DNA of 64,000 nucleotides. It comes from Brevibacterium epidermidis NBRC 14811. GTDB taxonomy: Bacteria > Actinomycetota > Actinomycetes > Actinomycetales > Brevibacteriaceae. Position numbers and translations under genes: made by a program. The DNA lies in contig NZ_BCSJ01000002.1 in NCBI RefSeq assembly GCF_001570805.1, positions 124,001-188,000 of the forward strand. The letters run 5' to 3'. Of this stretch, positions 18,984 to 27,126 are shown in pieces. Below the pieces are notes generated by a model, which made no database searches, was not told where the DNA came from, and was given only the letters and a program-made list of their open reading frames with translations. Numbering within the stretch: the stretch's first letter is position 1; each line of letters opens with the position of its first letter.

Positions 18984-19727
18984 TCACATGACGTAGGAGA
19001 GGATCATCGATACGAGGGTCGCAACAACAACGGAGTTGAAGGCGAAGGCGACGATGACGTTCGTGCGCACCAATCGCCAGGCTTTCCGCGACACCGCTCG
19101 GCCGGGGAGCGCGGCCGTCATCGTCGATGACAGCACGGAGAAGGTCAGGTAGTCGCCGAACTCGCGTGGGCCTTCCATCTCGAATTCGAGTTGCCGCTCC
19201 CCCGGGCTGCCGCCGCCGCTGAGGTCGAGACGCATGAACTCGAGTGCGAACGAATACACGAGCACCGCCCACGAGGCGATGACATTCGCGATGCCCAGCC
19301 CCGCCGAGACGACGATGCTTCCCTCAGAGTCAGAGGTAACGAGGAAGATGTTGAAGATGAATGCGAGGTAGGCAGCCATGGTCGCCCAGGACACTGCTCC
19401 GCCCATCCCGAACCACCGCGACCACCATCGTCGGCGGTTCGCCACTGACCAGCGGGAATGGACGATGAGCTCGGTTTCGTCGAGGTCTCTCAGTCCCGCG
19501 TGGGTCCACAGCAGATAGGTCAGCGCGAAGAGCGGCCAGAAGACGAGGAAGAGGTTGATGACCTCGTGCGGCAGGGCCAGCGACGCAGCCGTGCTCGGAC
19601 CAGAACCCAGCGGGTCGAAGTCGAATCCGAACACGAGGATGCCGCTGACGATGAGCGCAGGAACTCCCGCGATATTTGCGCGCGAGTCGTCGGAGAGAGT
19701 GAGCATCTGACTGTGCGTGGGTCTCAT
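18984..19727 (-). CDS. DUF1345 family membrane protein
   Basis: A 247-residue integral membrane protein with about five hydrophobic helices. The G-D-Y-L-T-F-S motif and the final F-N-S-V-V-V-A-T-L segment are typical of DUF1345, a family of unknown function. The loop around residues 165-185 is acidic. ATG at 19706 is a possible later start. It converges with the lipase gene, and nothing around it hints at a role. Confidence 0.8.
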   Translation of the reverse strand: MRPTHSQMLTLSDDSRANIAGVPALIVSGILVFGFDFDPLGSGPSTAASLALPHEVINLFLVFWPLFALTYLLWTHAGLRDLDETELIVHSRWSVANRRRWWSRWFGMGGAVSWATMAAYLAFIFNIFLVTSDSEGSIVVSAGLGIANVIASWAVLVYSFALEFMRLDLSGGGSPGERQLEFEMEGPREFGDYLTFSVLSSTMTAALPGRAVSRKAWRLVRTNVIVAFAFNSVVVATLVSMILSYVM

Positions 19728-19891
19728 CGGCCCGGCTCCGGTTCGTTCGACGCGGCGGCTGTTCGAGTTCAGCCTAGTCGAGGGTGGGCTCGACTCGTCC
19801 GATCTCCGAATCGGACCGGTGGCACCGAGTCAGACCAGGCATCCCCGAATCAATCGAACTGATCCTCAAGTCACACCGGACAAGGGCCTAG

Positions 19892-21136
19892 TCAGACCAG
19901 CCGCGAGGCGAAAGCGAGCAGGTCGCGATCGCCGCCGGGACGACCGACCAGCTGCACCGCTTGCGGTCCGTCTCCGGCTCCGCCCCTGGGCAGCGGGAGC
20001 GTCAATGCCGGCCAGCCGAGGACATTGAACGGCATCGAATAGCGCATGAACTTCGCCGCCGAGCCGGAGTCGATCTCGTCCCAGCGGATCACTGGACCGT
20101 CGATGGCCTGGGTGAGCAGGAAATCGGCGCCCTCGAAGACCGTGAGCGACCGTTTCCGCAGGTCCGCGAGCGCTTCCAGCTGCTTCCGGTATTCGGTCTC
20201 GCCGAGGTCTCTGCCCGCCTCGATCTTCTTGGCCACTCCTGGCTGGTAGTCCGCGGCGTGCTCGGCGTACAGGTCTGCGTGGACCTCGTACGCCTCGTAG
20301 AGGCGGATGAAGTCGTAGATCGGTGCCAGATCGTCGAGGAGCTTGCCGATGACTCTCCCCTTCGCCGTGGTGACCGTGAGATCCGGTACCGACCTGAGCA
20401 GGTCTCTCGCCCGAGCGTCGTCGCCGCCGAAGAGGCTGACATCGATCGTCCGTGCTCCGTTGCCTGTCAGGCCTGGCTCCCCACCTCGGCCAGGCGCCTT
20501 GCCGGAATCGTCGCCCGCGATCACGTCGAAAGCCGTGGTCAGCACGCCGAGGTCGGAGGCGAAGAGTCCGACGGTGTCGAAGCTCTGCGAGAGCGGGAAG
20601 ACTCCGTCGACGGGCACGACGCCGAAGGTCGGTTTGAACCCGAGCACGCCTTGACAGGCCGCCGGCACGCGCACGGACCCGGCCGTGTCGGTGCCCAGGG
20701 CCAACGGCACCGCCCCGGCGGCAACGAGTGCGGCCGATCCGGAGCTCGACCCGGCGGTGCACAGTGCCGCATCGACAGGATTGACGACGCGGCCGAAGGC
20801 CGACTCGTCGCCGAGGATTCCGTAGGAGTACTCCTGGCAGTTCGTCTTCGCCACAGGGATCGCGCCCGCCGCTTCGAGTCGGTCGACGACCGGCGCCGAG
20901 TTAGCAGCCGGGGCATCGCTGCGCACGTTCGATCCCATTGTCGTCGGGTAGCCGACCAAATCGATGACGTCCTTGATAGCGAAGGGAATCCCTTCCAGAC
21001 GCCGAGGCGGCTCGCCGGAGTCGCGGCGGCCGATCGATTCCGCGGTGAGGGCATCCGCGCGGTCGACGGTCATCGCTGTGACGGCGTTGAACTGCGTTCC
21101 GGCACGTTCCACCTCGGCGAGAGTCTGCTCATCCAT
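19892..21136 (-). CDS. Amidase signature family enzyme (414 aa)
   Basis: An amidase-signature hydrolase with the Ser-cisSer-Lys triad: Lys in P-F-A-I-K-D-V-I-D, cis-Ser in G-S-S-S-G-S-A-A-L, and nucleophile Ser in D-T-A-G-S-V-R-V-P-A. The style resembles the amidase half of allophanate hydrolase and related ureide hydrolases (inference from recall, not a search). Its start overlaps the end of the upstream amidase by 8 bases, so it is the third gene of the coupled unit carbamoylase-amidase-amidase. Substrate unknown; a small amide or ureide released by its partners is likely. Confidence 0.85.
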   Translation of the reverse strand: MDEQTLAEVERAGTQFNAVTAMTVDRADALTAESIGRRDSGEPPRRLEGIPFAIKDVIDLVGYPTTMGSNVRSDAPAANSAPVVDRLEAAGAIPVAKTNCQEYSYGILGDESAFGRVVNPVDAALCTAGSSSGSAALVAAGAVPLALGTDTAGSVRVPAACQGVLGFKPTFGVVPVDGVFPLSQSFDTVGLFASDLGVLTTAFDVIAGDDSGKAPGRGGEPGLTGNGARTIDVSLFGGDDARARDLLRSVPDLTVTTAKGRVIGKLLDDLAPIYDFIRLYEAYEVHADLYAEHAADYQPGVAKKIEAGRDLGETEYRKQLEALADLRKRSLTVFEGADFLLTQAIDGPVIRWDEIDSGSAAKFMRYSMPFNVLGWPALTLPLPRGGAGDGPQAVQLVGRPGGDRDLLAFASRLV

Positions 21137-22733
21137 CCGATGAGCCTATCTGAACTGTCGGCGCCAGTCCGGCCCATGGGCGCAGCGCTTCGATCGCTGC
21201 GGCGACGTCGAAGGCAGTTCCGTCGTCGAAGGGGTGAGCAACGACCTGGACGCCGGTGGGGATGCCGCAGTCGGCCGTTCCGGAGGGCACATTGACGATC
21301 GGCACCCGGTTGCAGATGTTGAACGGCATCGTCATATGCGCCTGCCAGTAGTGGTCGAGGTGGAAGCCGGCCGTATCGCCGGAGGCAGCGACCGCACCGC
21401 CCGAGTCGCCGCCCGCACCGTTCTCTCCGCCTTCGCGTCCGACGCCGTCGGCACCGACCGTGATCCCGTCGAGGTAGCTGGCTCCAGCTTCCAACCCCGC
21501 CACCGCCGAGGTGGGCGCCAAGAGCACATCGAAACCGTCCATCGCGGACGCCAGCTCGGCCTGGATCTGTGATTCCATGGCGAGTCCGTCAAAGAAGGAT
21601 CGGCGGCCGGCGACCACCTCGGAGTCGGCCATGAACCGCAGCGTGTAGTCGGCCAACGTGTCCTCGTGGCCGCGGGTGGCCGCGCGCATCGCGGGCGCCA
21701 GCAGGTTCCCGAAGTGCGTGAACGCGGTCTCGAAAATCCGTTCCGCCGTCCACGGCAGTTCGATCTCCTCGACTTGCGCACCCGCCGATTCCAGCGCCGA
21801 GGCGACCGCGCGGGTGTTCGCTTCGATGTCCTTCCCGACGGGGAAGTCCCCCAAACGCACGCACAGCGCAACCTTGCGGCCGCGGAGTCGATCAGCCGCC
21901 TCGGCGGGGTCGAAGTCATCGAGGAACCCAGGTGAGGCGATCGTCGCGTGATCGCTCGGATCGACGCCGACCATGACTTTGGCGAGCAGGGCGGCATCGG
22001 CGACGGTGCGCGTCATCGGCCCGTCTCCGCGATACCAGTCGGCGGCCAGGGGTTGGGCGCCGGGGATCCGACCGTACGGAGCTTTGTAGCCGACGGTGCC
22101 GGTGAAGGCGGCGGGCAGCCGCGTCGATCCGGCGATGTCCGAGGCCGTGGCCAGAGGCGCGAATCCGGCGGCGAGCGCGGCACCGGACCCACCCGAGGAC
22201 CCTCCCGGCGAGAGGTCGAGGTTCCAGGGGTTGCGGGTCACGCCCCACATCGGCGAGTGCGTGATCGTCGCGCAGCTGAACTCCGGGGAGGTGGCTCGGG
22301 CGTGGACGAACCCGCCGGCGGCGCGGATGCGGGCGATGATCGCGGCATCGTTGTCGGCGATGGTGTCGCGTTCGTGCAGCAGTCCTTGGGTGAGGCCTCG
22401 GCCGGCGAGCGCGTGCTTCTCCTTGGCGATCACGGGAAGTCCGAGCAGCGGGCGGGTGGCGGCCGCATCGGCGAGGTCATCGTCGGTGGCTTTCGCGTAG
22501 AACGTCTCGGCTTCCCGCGCCGAGGGGACCGCCTCCTCCACGACTTCCGTGACCGCATTGATGCGCTCATCTTCGGCGGTGATGCGGCCGATGAAGGAGG
22601 TCAGGTAGTCGACCGGGGAGAGTTCCTTCGAGCGGAAGGCGGCGAGCGCCTCGGTGGCGGACAGGGTCCAGGGTTCAGAGGCTGTGTTGGTGGTCTTGGC
22701 GTCAGCGCCGGAGCGCGGGACAGCGCGGCTCAT
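21129..22733 (-). CDS. Amidase signature family enzyme (534 aa)
   Basis: A second amidase-signature hydrolase with Lys in P-V-I-A-K-E-K, G-S-S-G-G-S-G-A-A and nucleophile Ser in S-D-I-A-G-S-T-R-L-P-A. It is about 120 residues longer than its downstream neighbour and carries a Gly-rich insert near residues 440-460. ATG at 22733 overlaps the stop of the M20 gene as ATGA; a longer start at 22766 would run deeper into that gene and is less likely. Two different amidases after a carbamoylase-like enzyme suggest stepwise hydrolysis of one nitrogen-rich compound (inference). Confidence 0.87.
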   Translation of the reverse strand: MSRAVPRSGADAKTTNTASEPWTLSATEALAAFRSKELSPVDYLTSFIGRITAEDERINAVTEVVEEAVPSAREAETFYAKATDDDLADAAATRPLLGLPVIAKEKHALAGRGLTQGLLHERDTIADNDAAIIARIRAAGGFVHARATSPEFSCATITHSPMWGVTRNPWNLDLSPGGSSGGSGAALAAGFAPLATASDIAGSTRLPAAFTGTVGYKAPYGRIPGAQPLAADWYRGDGPMTRTVADAALLAKVMVGVDPSDHATIASPGFLDDFDPAEAADRLRGRKVALCVRLGDFPVGKDIEANTRAVASALESAGAQVEEIELPWTAERIFETAFTHFGNLLAPAMRAATRGHEDTLADYTLRFMADSEVVAGRRSFFDGLAMESQIQAELASAMDGFDVLLAPTSAVAGLEAGASYLDGITVGADGVGREGGENGAGGDSGGAVAASGDTAGFHLDHYWQAHMTMPFNICNRVPIVNVPSGTADCGIPTGVQVVAHPFDDGTAFDVAAAIEALRPWAGLAPTVQIGSSDG

Positions 22734-24070
22734 GCGCGCGCCTCGGCGACGGACGACCCGACCCACACGGCACCGTCACGGACATCGGCGAGCTCACCGC
22801 GGACGAGCTCACCGGCCACCGAAGTGAGCACGCGGACTCCGCGGAGCATGTCCTCGTCGGTGGTGAATTCGCGTTCGCAGTGGGAGACGCCGTCGACGCT
22901 GGGCACGAACATCATCACGGCGGGCACGCGGTGGTTCATCGCCACGGAATCGTGGCCTGCCATGGTTTCCAGCCGACGGATGCTCAGGCCTTCGTTCGCC
23001 GCGGCTTTCTCGGCGAGTTCGACGCCTTCGGTCGGGAAGTAGCGTTTGTCGCGGATGTCGAAATCCTCGACGTTGATGGTGATGTCGTGGGCGCGGGCGA
23101 TCTCGGCGATCTGCGCCCTCAGGGAGCCACGGGCGGCTTGGACGATCGCCGGGTCGGACGAGCGGAGGTCGGCGACCATATGGACGCGGCGGGGAACGAC
23201 GATCGGCGAATTCGGTTCGACGACGTGCTGACCGACCGAGGACACGAGGGCTTCCTCCTCGAACTCGTCGACCACCTCGGCGACGGCGAGCACGACTTTG
23301 GCCGCTGCGACGAGGGCGTCGTGGCGGTCGGCCATGGCGGTCGCGCCAGTGTGGGACTGTTCGCCGAGGACGTCAATGTCGAGTTTCTGCGTGTACCAGC
23401 TGGATTCGACGACGCCGATGTCCGTGGTTTCGCGCTCGAGGATTCGGCCCTGCTCGATGTGGATCTCGGCGTAGGTGATCGCCTCGGGCGGTGTATCGGT
23501 GCCGGCATAGCCGATGGCGCCCAGCGCCTCAGCGACGGTCGTGCCCTCGAGATCGGTGACGGCGAGCATCTCGTCGAGGTCGAAGAGTCCGGCGTAGACG
23601 GAACTGCCCATGATCGACGGGGCGAAACGGCCGCCTTCCTCGTTGAACCAGTTGACGACGGCGAGGTTGTAGGTCGGTTGCAGGCCGGATTCGGCGAGTT
23701 CCTCTTTGACCCGCAGGGCTGCGAAGAGGGCGGCGATGACTCCGTATGCGCCGTCGAAGCGACCACCGAGCGGCTGCGAATCGAGGTGCGAGCCGATGAG
23801 GACATACGGGGCATCGGGAACGAACTCGAGGCAGGCGAACATGTTGCCGATCGCATCCACGCGCACGTCGAAGCCCTTGTCCGTCGCCCAGCCGCGCATC
23901 CAGTCACGCGTCTGCTTGTCCTCCTGTGTCAGCGCCTGCCGGTCGACGCCGTTGTTGTCGGTCGCGCCGATGGTGGCGACGAAGTGGAAATCGGTGAGGA
24001 AGGCCGCATCGGAGGATTGCGCCGTGTCGGACGACGGGGCTGCGGTCGACGGGGGAATCTGATGGTTCAT
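22730..24070 (-). CDS. M20 family hydantoinase/carbamoylase-type amidohydrolase
   Basis: A 446-residue binuclear-metal hydrolase of the N-carbamoyl-L-amino-acid hydrolase / beta-ureidopropionase / allantoate amidohydrolase group. Motifs: G-S-H-L-D-S-Q-P-L-G-G-R-F-D-G, E-E-G-G-R-F, E-I-H-I-E-Q-G and A-G-H-D-S. It is a paralogue of the M20 enzyme in the hut operon but more like true carbamoylases (A-M-N-H and C-E-R-E segments near the C-terminus). It leads the three-gene coupled unit with the amidases. The MHS transporter gene upstream ends 179 bases away and probably imports the substrate. Confidence 0.87.
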   Translation of the reverse strand: MNHQIPPSTAAPSSDTAQSSDAAFLTDFHFVATIGATDNNGVDRQALTQEDKQTRDWMRGWATDKGFDVRVDAIGNMFACLEFVPDAPYVLIGSHLDSQPLGGRFDGAYGVIAALFAALRVKEELAESGLQPTYNLAVVNWFNEEGGRFAPSIMGSSVYAGLFDLDEMLAVTDLEGTTVAEALGAIGYAGTDTPPEAITYAEIHIEQGRILERETTDIGVVESSWYTQKLDIDVLGEQSHTGATAMADRHDALVAAAKVVLAVAEVVDEFEEEALVSSVGQHVVEPNSPIVVPRRVHMVADLRSSDPAIVQAARGSLRAQIAEIARAHDITINVEDFDIRDKRYFPTEGVELAEKAAANEGLSIRRLETMAGHDSVAMNHRVPAVMMFVPSVDGVSHCEREFTTDEDMLRGVRVLTSVAGELVRGELADVRDGAVWVGSSVAEARA

Positions 24071-24249
24071 TGCTGTTTGCTGCTTTCCAGTGGAAGTGAT
24101 GTGGTTTGTGTAGGTCCGGGTTGAGGTTTGTGTGGGCGCTGGCGCGGGCGGAGCTCACACATCGCATTCGTCCAGTTCATCGGTTTGCGTCCCGATGAAT
24201 TGCACCGAATGTGATGCGGAAATGGACGAAACCTGATGTCAGGGTGCGC

Positions 24250-25578
24250 TCATCCGAGTCGTCCGCGGGTCTCGGGCAGTCGGGTGACGAAGATGAGCAC
24301 GAGGCACACGGCCGCGACAGTCGCCATGTAGTAGCCGGGTGCGGTGTTGACGCCGGTGATGTCGACGAGCCACGTGCCCACGAACGGAGCGGTTCCGCCG
24401 AGCGCTGCGTAGGAGATGTTGTAGCTGATGGCTGCCGAGGTGAACCGCGTCTTCGTCGAGAAGCGCTCGCAGAAGAATGTGTAGCAGCCGCCGCCGTAGC
24501 AGCACAGCGCGAGGACGAAGATCGTCTGCCCGAGAAATGCCAACCCCATGTGCCCGCTGGTCACAAGCCCGAATGCCGGCACCGAGGTGACCGCGAGCAG
24601 GATCGCACCCGCGATGAGCATGGGCCGACGTCCGAATCGATCACCGAGGTGGCCGGCGATGGGCAGGAAGATCGTGTAACTGGCCATCGCGATCGCGTTT
24701 GTCAGCAGCGACTGTTCGCGGCTGAGGTCGCCGGTGGTCTGGATGTAGGTGACGAAGTACGCCGAGAGCATATAGAAGCCGAGCGCGGTGACGCCGAGGA
24801 CGAAGAAGACCTGGAGCATTCCGACCCAGTTCTCGCGGAAGCTTTCGCGGATCGGGCTGAATACCTTGGGCCGTTCTGCGGCGGTCTTCTTGAACAGCTC
24901 GGATTCGTCGGTCTTCGACCGGATCCACAGTCCGACGGCCGACAACGGCAGCGCCAGGAGGAACGGAACGCGCCAGCCCCATGAGTCGAATGAGGCGTCG
25001 CTCATCACCGTCGACAGCAGGAGGATGAGGCCGCCGGCGAACACCGAGGGCAGGGCGGTCGCGGCCAAGGTGATGTTGATCCACAGTCCGCGTTTGGCAA
25101 TCGGAGCGTGCTCGTAGACGAAGGACGGTCCGCCGACGGATTCGCCTCCGGCGGAGAAGCCCTGACCGAGGCGGGCGAGGATGAGCAGGATCGGTGCGAA
25201 CCAGCCGATCGTGTCGAACCCGGGGAGGATGCCGATGAGTGCGGTGCAGGCTCCGACGAGGAAGATCGTGATCGTCAGGGTCTGCCGCCTGCCCACCTTG
25301 TCGCCGAGAGCTCCGAAGAACAATCCGCCGAGGGGTCGCATGACGAAGGCGACTCCGAAGGTCGCGAAGATGACCAGCAGACCAGTGATCCGGTCGCCGT
25401 CGGGGAAGAAATATTCAGACAGGATCACTGCCGATAGACCGTACAGCGTGAAATCGTAGAACTCGACGAACTGGCCGATGCTGCCGCCGAGAAGCACCTT
25501 CCGCTGCATCTTCGTCGATCGGCCGTTGCCGTTCGCGGTGGGCGTGTGCTCCTGGCCAGTGATGGGAGTGGACATCAA
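24250..25578 (-). CDS. MFS transporter, metabolite:H+ symporter type
   Basis: A 442-residue, 12-helix major facilitator protein. The first helix region G-G-S-I-G-Q-F-V-E-F-Y-D-F-T-L-Y-G and the loop motif G-A-L-G-D-K-V-G-R-R are typical of the MHS subfamily (proline/betaine, alpha-ketoglutarate and shikimate carriers). The context of carbamoylase and amidases suggests it takes up an N-carbamoyl or amide acid (inference). The region upstream of its start carries a pair of direct repeats likely to bind the LysR protein. Confidence 0.9.
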   Translation of the reverse strand: MMSTPITGQEHTPTANGNGRSTKMQRKVLLGGSIGQFVEFYDFTLYGLSAVILSEYFFPDGDRITGLLVIFATFGVAFVMRPLGGLFFGALGDKVGRRQTLTITIFLVGACTALIGILPGFDTIGWFAPILLILARLGQGFSAGGESVGGPSFVYEHAPIAKRGLWINITLAATALPSVFAGGLILLLSTVMSDASFDSWGWRVPFLLALPLSAVGLWIRSKTDESELFKKTAAERPKVFSPIRESFRENWVGMLQVFFVLGVTALGFYMLSAYFVTYIQTTGDLSREQSLLTNAIAMASYTIFLPIAGHLGDRFGRRPMLIAGAILLAVTSVPAFGLVTSGHMGLAFLGQTIFVLALCCYGGGCYTFFCERFSTKTRFTSAAISYNISYAALGGTAPFVGTWLVDITGVNTAPGYYMATVAAVCLVLIFVTRLPETRGRLG

Positions 25579-25644
25579 AGCTCCTTTGCTCTGTCGCCCT
25601 GGCGGGCGGAAGCATCACCGTCTGCCCGCGTGATGCCTGCCATT

Positions 25645-25700
25645 CATTGTCATCAGCGAATCGGAATCGGTCCAACAGATACTTTTGAACATTGTCATCA
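25645..25700. promoter_or_regulatory. Direct repeats in the MHS transporter promoter region
   Basis: CATTGTCATCA occurs twice, at 25645-25655 and 25690-25700, 45 bases apart, in a locally AT-richer patch between the LysR gene and the transporter start. Such spaced repeats suit a LysR tetramer. The second copy runs on into AATTGGATCAATG. Confidence 0.5.
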
Positions 25701-25836
25701 ATTGGATCAATGCAGACGAATGGGGCTTCTCTGCACCTGCAGCTTCTCGCCTGGCGTAATGTTCCAACTTTCCGCGCTCACGCGCCGGTTCCGCACCGGC
25801 ACGACAGCTCAGCACCTACGAGACATCTCAGCGCCA

Positions 25837-26757
25837 TCACTCGTTCGAAGCAGCGCCCAGAACCTCTTTGCTGACTTCGCAAAATGCCTTCCCGCGTCGG
25901 CTCAAGCGCACGCCGCTGGGCCAGATCACGGCGAGGTCGATGCTCGGGAAGTCATCGAGCAGGGGAACATCGACGGTCTGCAACCCGATATAGGTACCCG
26001 ATGACACGCTTTGGCTCAGCAGCGAATACCCGTGTCCCATCGCCACGAACGACCGCAGCGTCTCGTAGCCGGAGAACGAATGCCTTGTCTTCGGCACAAC
26101 CCCTGCGATGCGGAACAGTTCGTCGTAGTACTGCCTGGAGAAGGGCAGATCGAGCTGGATGTAGTCTTCGCCGGCAAACTCACTCAGGCGCACCGGCTCC
26201 GGCGTCCCGTTCCTGGCCAAGCGATGGTTGCGAGAAACCAGAACATGAGGTTCGACGACGTCGAGAAGGAAGGTGTCGAATCGACCCGTCGGCCCGAGCA
26301 TGTACGTCAGCGCCAGATCGCAGTCACCAGCCGCGACGGCTCTCTGGAGTTCTTCCAGGTCGGCCTCGAGGTACGTCACCTGAACGTCTGGGTAGCGTTT
26401 CGCGAATTCGTCGTGGATCAGCGGCAGCCGGGTCGGTGCGATCGGCGAGAACACGCCGACAGTCAGGCTCCCGCTCAGAGACCGAGAGAGTCCCTGCGCG
26501 GTTTCGCCGAGCGCTTCGGACGCCTCGAGGAAGCCGGTCACTTCGGCAAGGAATCGCTTTCCCGCCGGCGAGAGCACGACGGATCGGTTCTTCTGCCTGA
26601 TGAAGAGGTCGAGCCCGATGGTCCGCTCGAGCTGAGCCATCGCCGTCGAGATCGCCGACTGGGTGACATTGAGCTGCTTCGCCGCCTCGGTCATATTCTC
26701 TCGCCGGGCAACCTCCTGGAAGTACCGCAGCTGCACCAGAGTGAAATCGATGGCCAT
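25837..26757 (-). CDS. LysR family transcriptional regulator
   Basis: A 306-residue LTTR: an N-terminal winged helix from I-D-F-T-L-V-Q-L-R-Y-F-Q-E-V to L-D-L-F-I-R-Q-K-N, then a substrate-binding-like domain. It stands at the head of the same-strand row transporter-carbamoylase-amidase-amidase and is the obvious regulator of that cluster. It is separated from the transporter by 258 bases carrying the CATTGTCATCA repeats. Confidence 0.88.
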   Translation of the reverse strand: MAIDFTLVQLRYFQEVARRENMTEAAKQLNVTQSAISTAMAQLERTIGLDLFIRQKNRSVVLSPAGKRFLAEVTGFLEASEALGETAQGLSRSLSGSLTVGVFSPIAPTRLPLIHDEFAKRYPDVQVTYLEADLEELQRAVAAGDCDLALTYMLGPTGRFDTFLLDVVEPHVLVSRNHRLARNGTPEPVRLSEFAGEDYIQLDLPFSRQYYDELFRIAGVVPKTRHSFSGYETLRSFVAMGHGYSLLSQSVSSGTYIGLQTVDVPLLDDFPSIDLAVIWPSGVRLSRRGKAFCEVSKEVLGAASNE

Positions 26758-27126
26758 AGCTCCCCATCATCCCACCGACGATGGCGATGCGTGCAGCCCC
26801 ACCCTCACCGAGGCGCCCCCGCCCTGGCAAGAAACCCCAACCGTTCCGAGGCGGCCAGGCCTCACCCAGAGCACCCAACTCGACCGGGGCAGCCCCAGCC
26901 CGGAGAATCCGCCCGACTCTCCAATCGACATCGATCTCGCGTCAGTGCCGACGAGTAGATTCGACTTCAAATCAACCCTGACGGCAACTTTCTGCACACA
27001 AAATAACGAAGCCATCAAACACGATATTATCAATCGAATCTTTTTCGAAATTTCTATTGTTTTCTGTATCTTGACTGTCTATAATTTGAATAAGAGACCT
27101 TCAACGACGAACGGAACTCGACAGCG
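26758..27126. other. Intergenic region with AT-rich promoter
   Basis: The left half is GC-rich and carries two CCGAGGCG-type motifs (26808 and 26846). From about 26985 to 27105 the sequence turns sharply AT-rich (ATATTATCAATCG, TTTTTCGAAA, TATAATTTGAAT). This is unlike its surroundings and probably holds the promoter of the DUF222 gene. No gene is seen. Confidence 0.6.
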
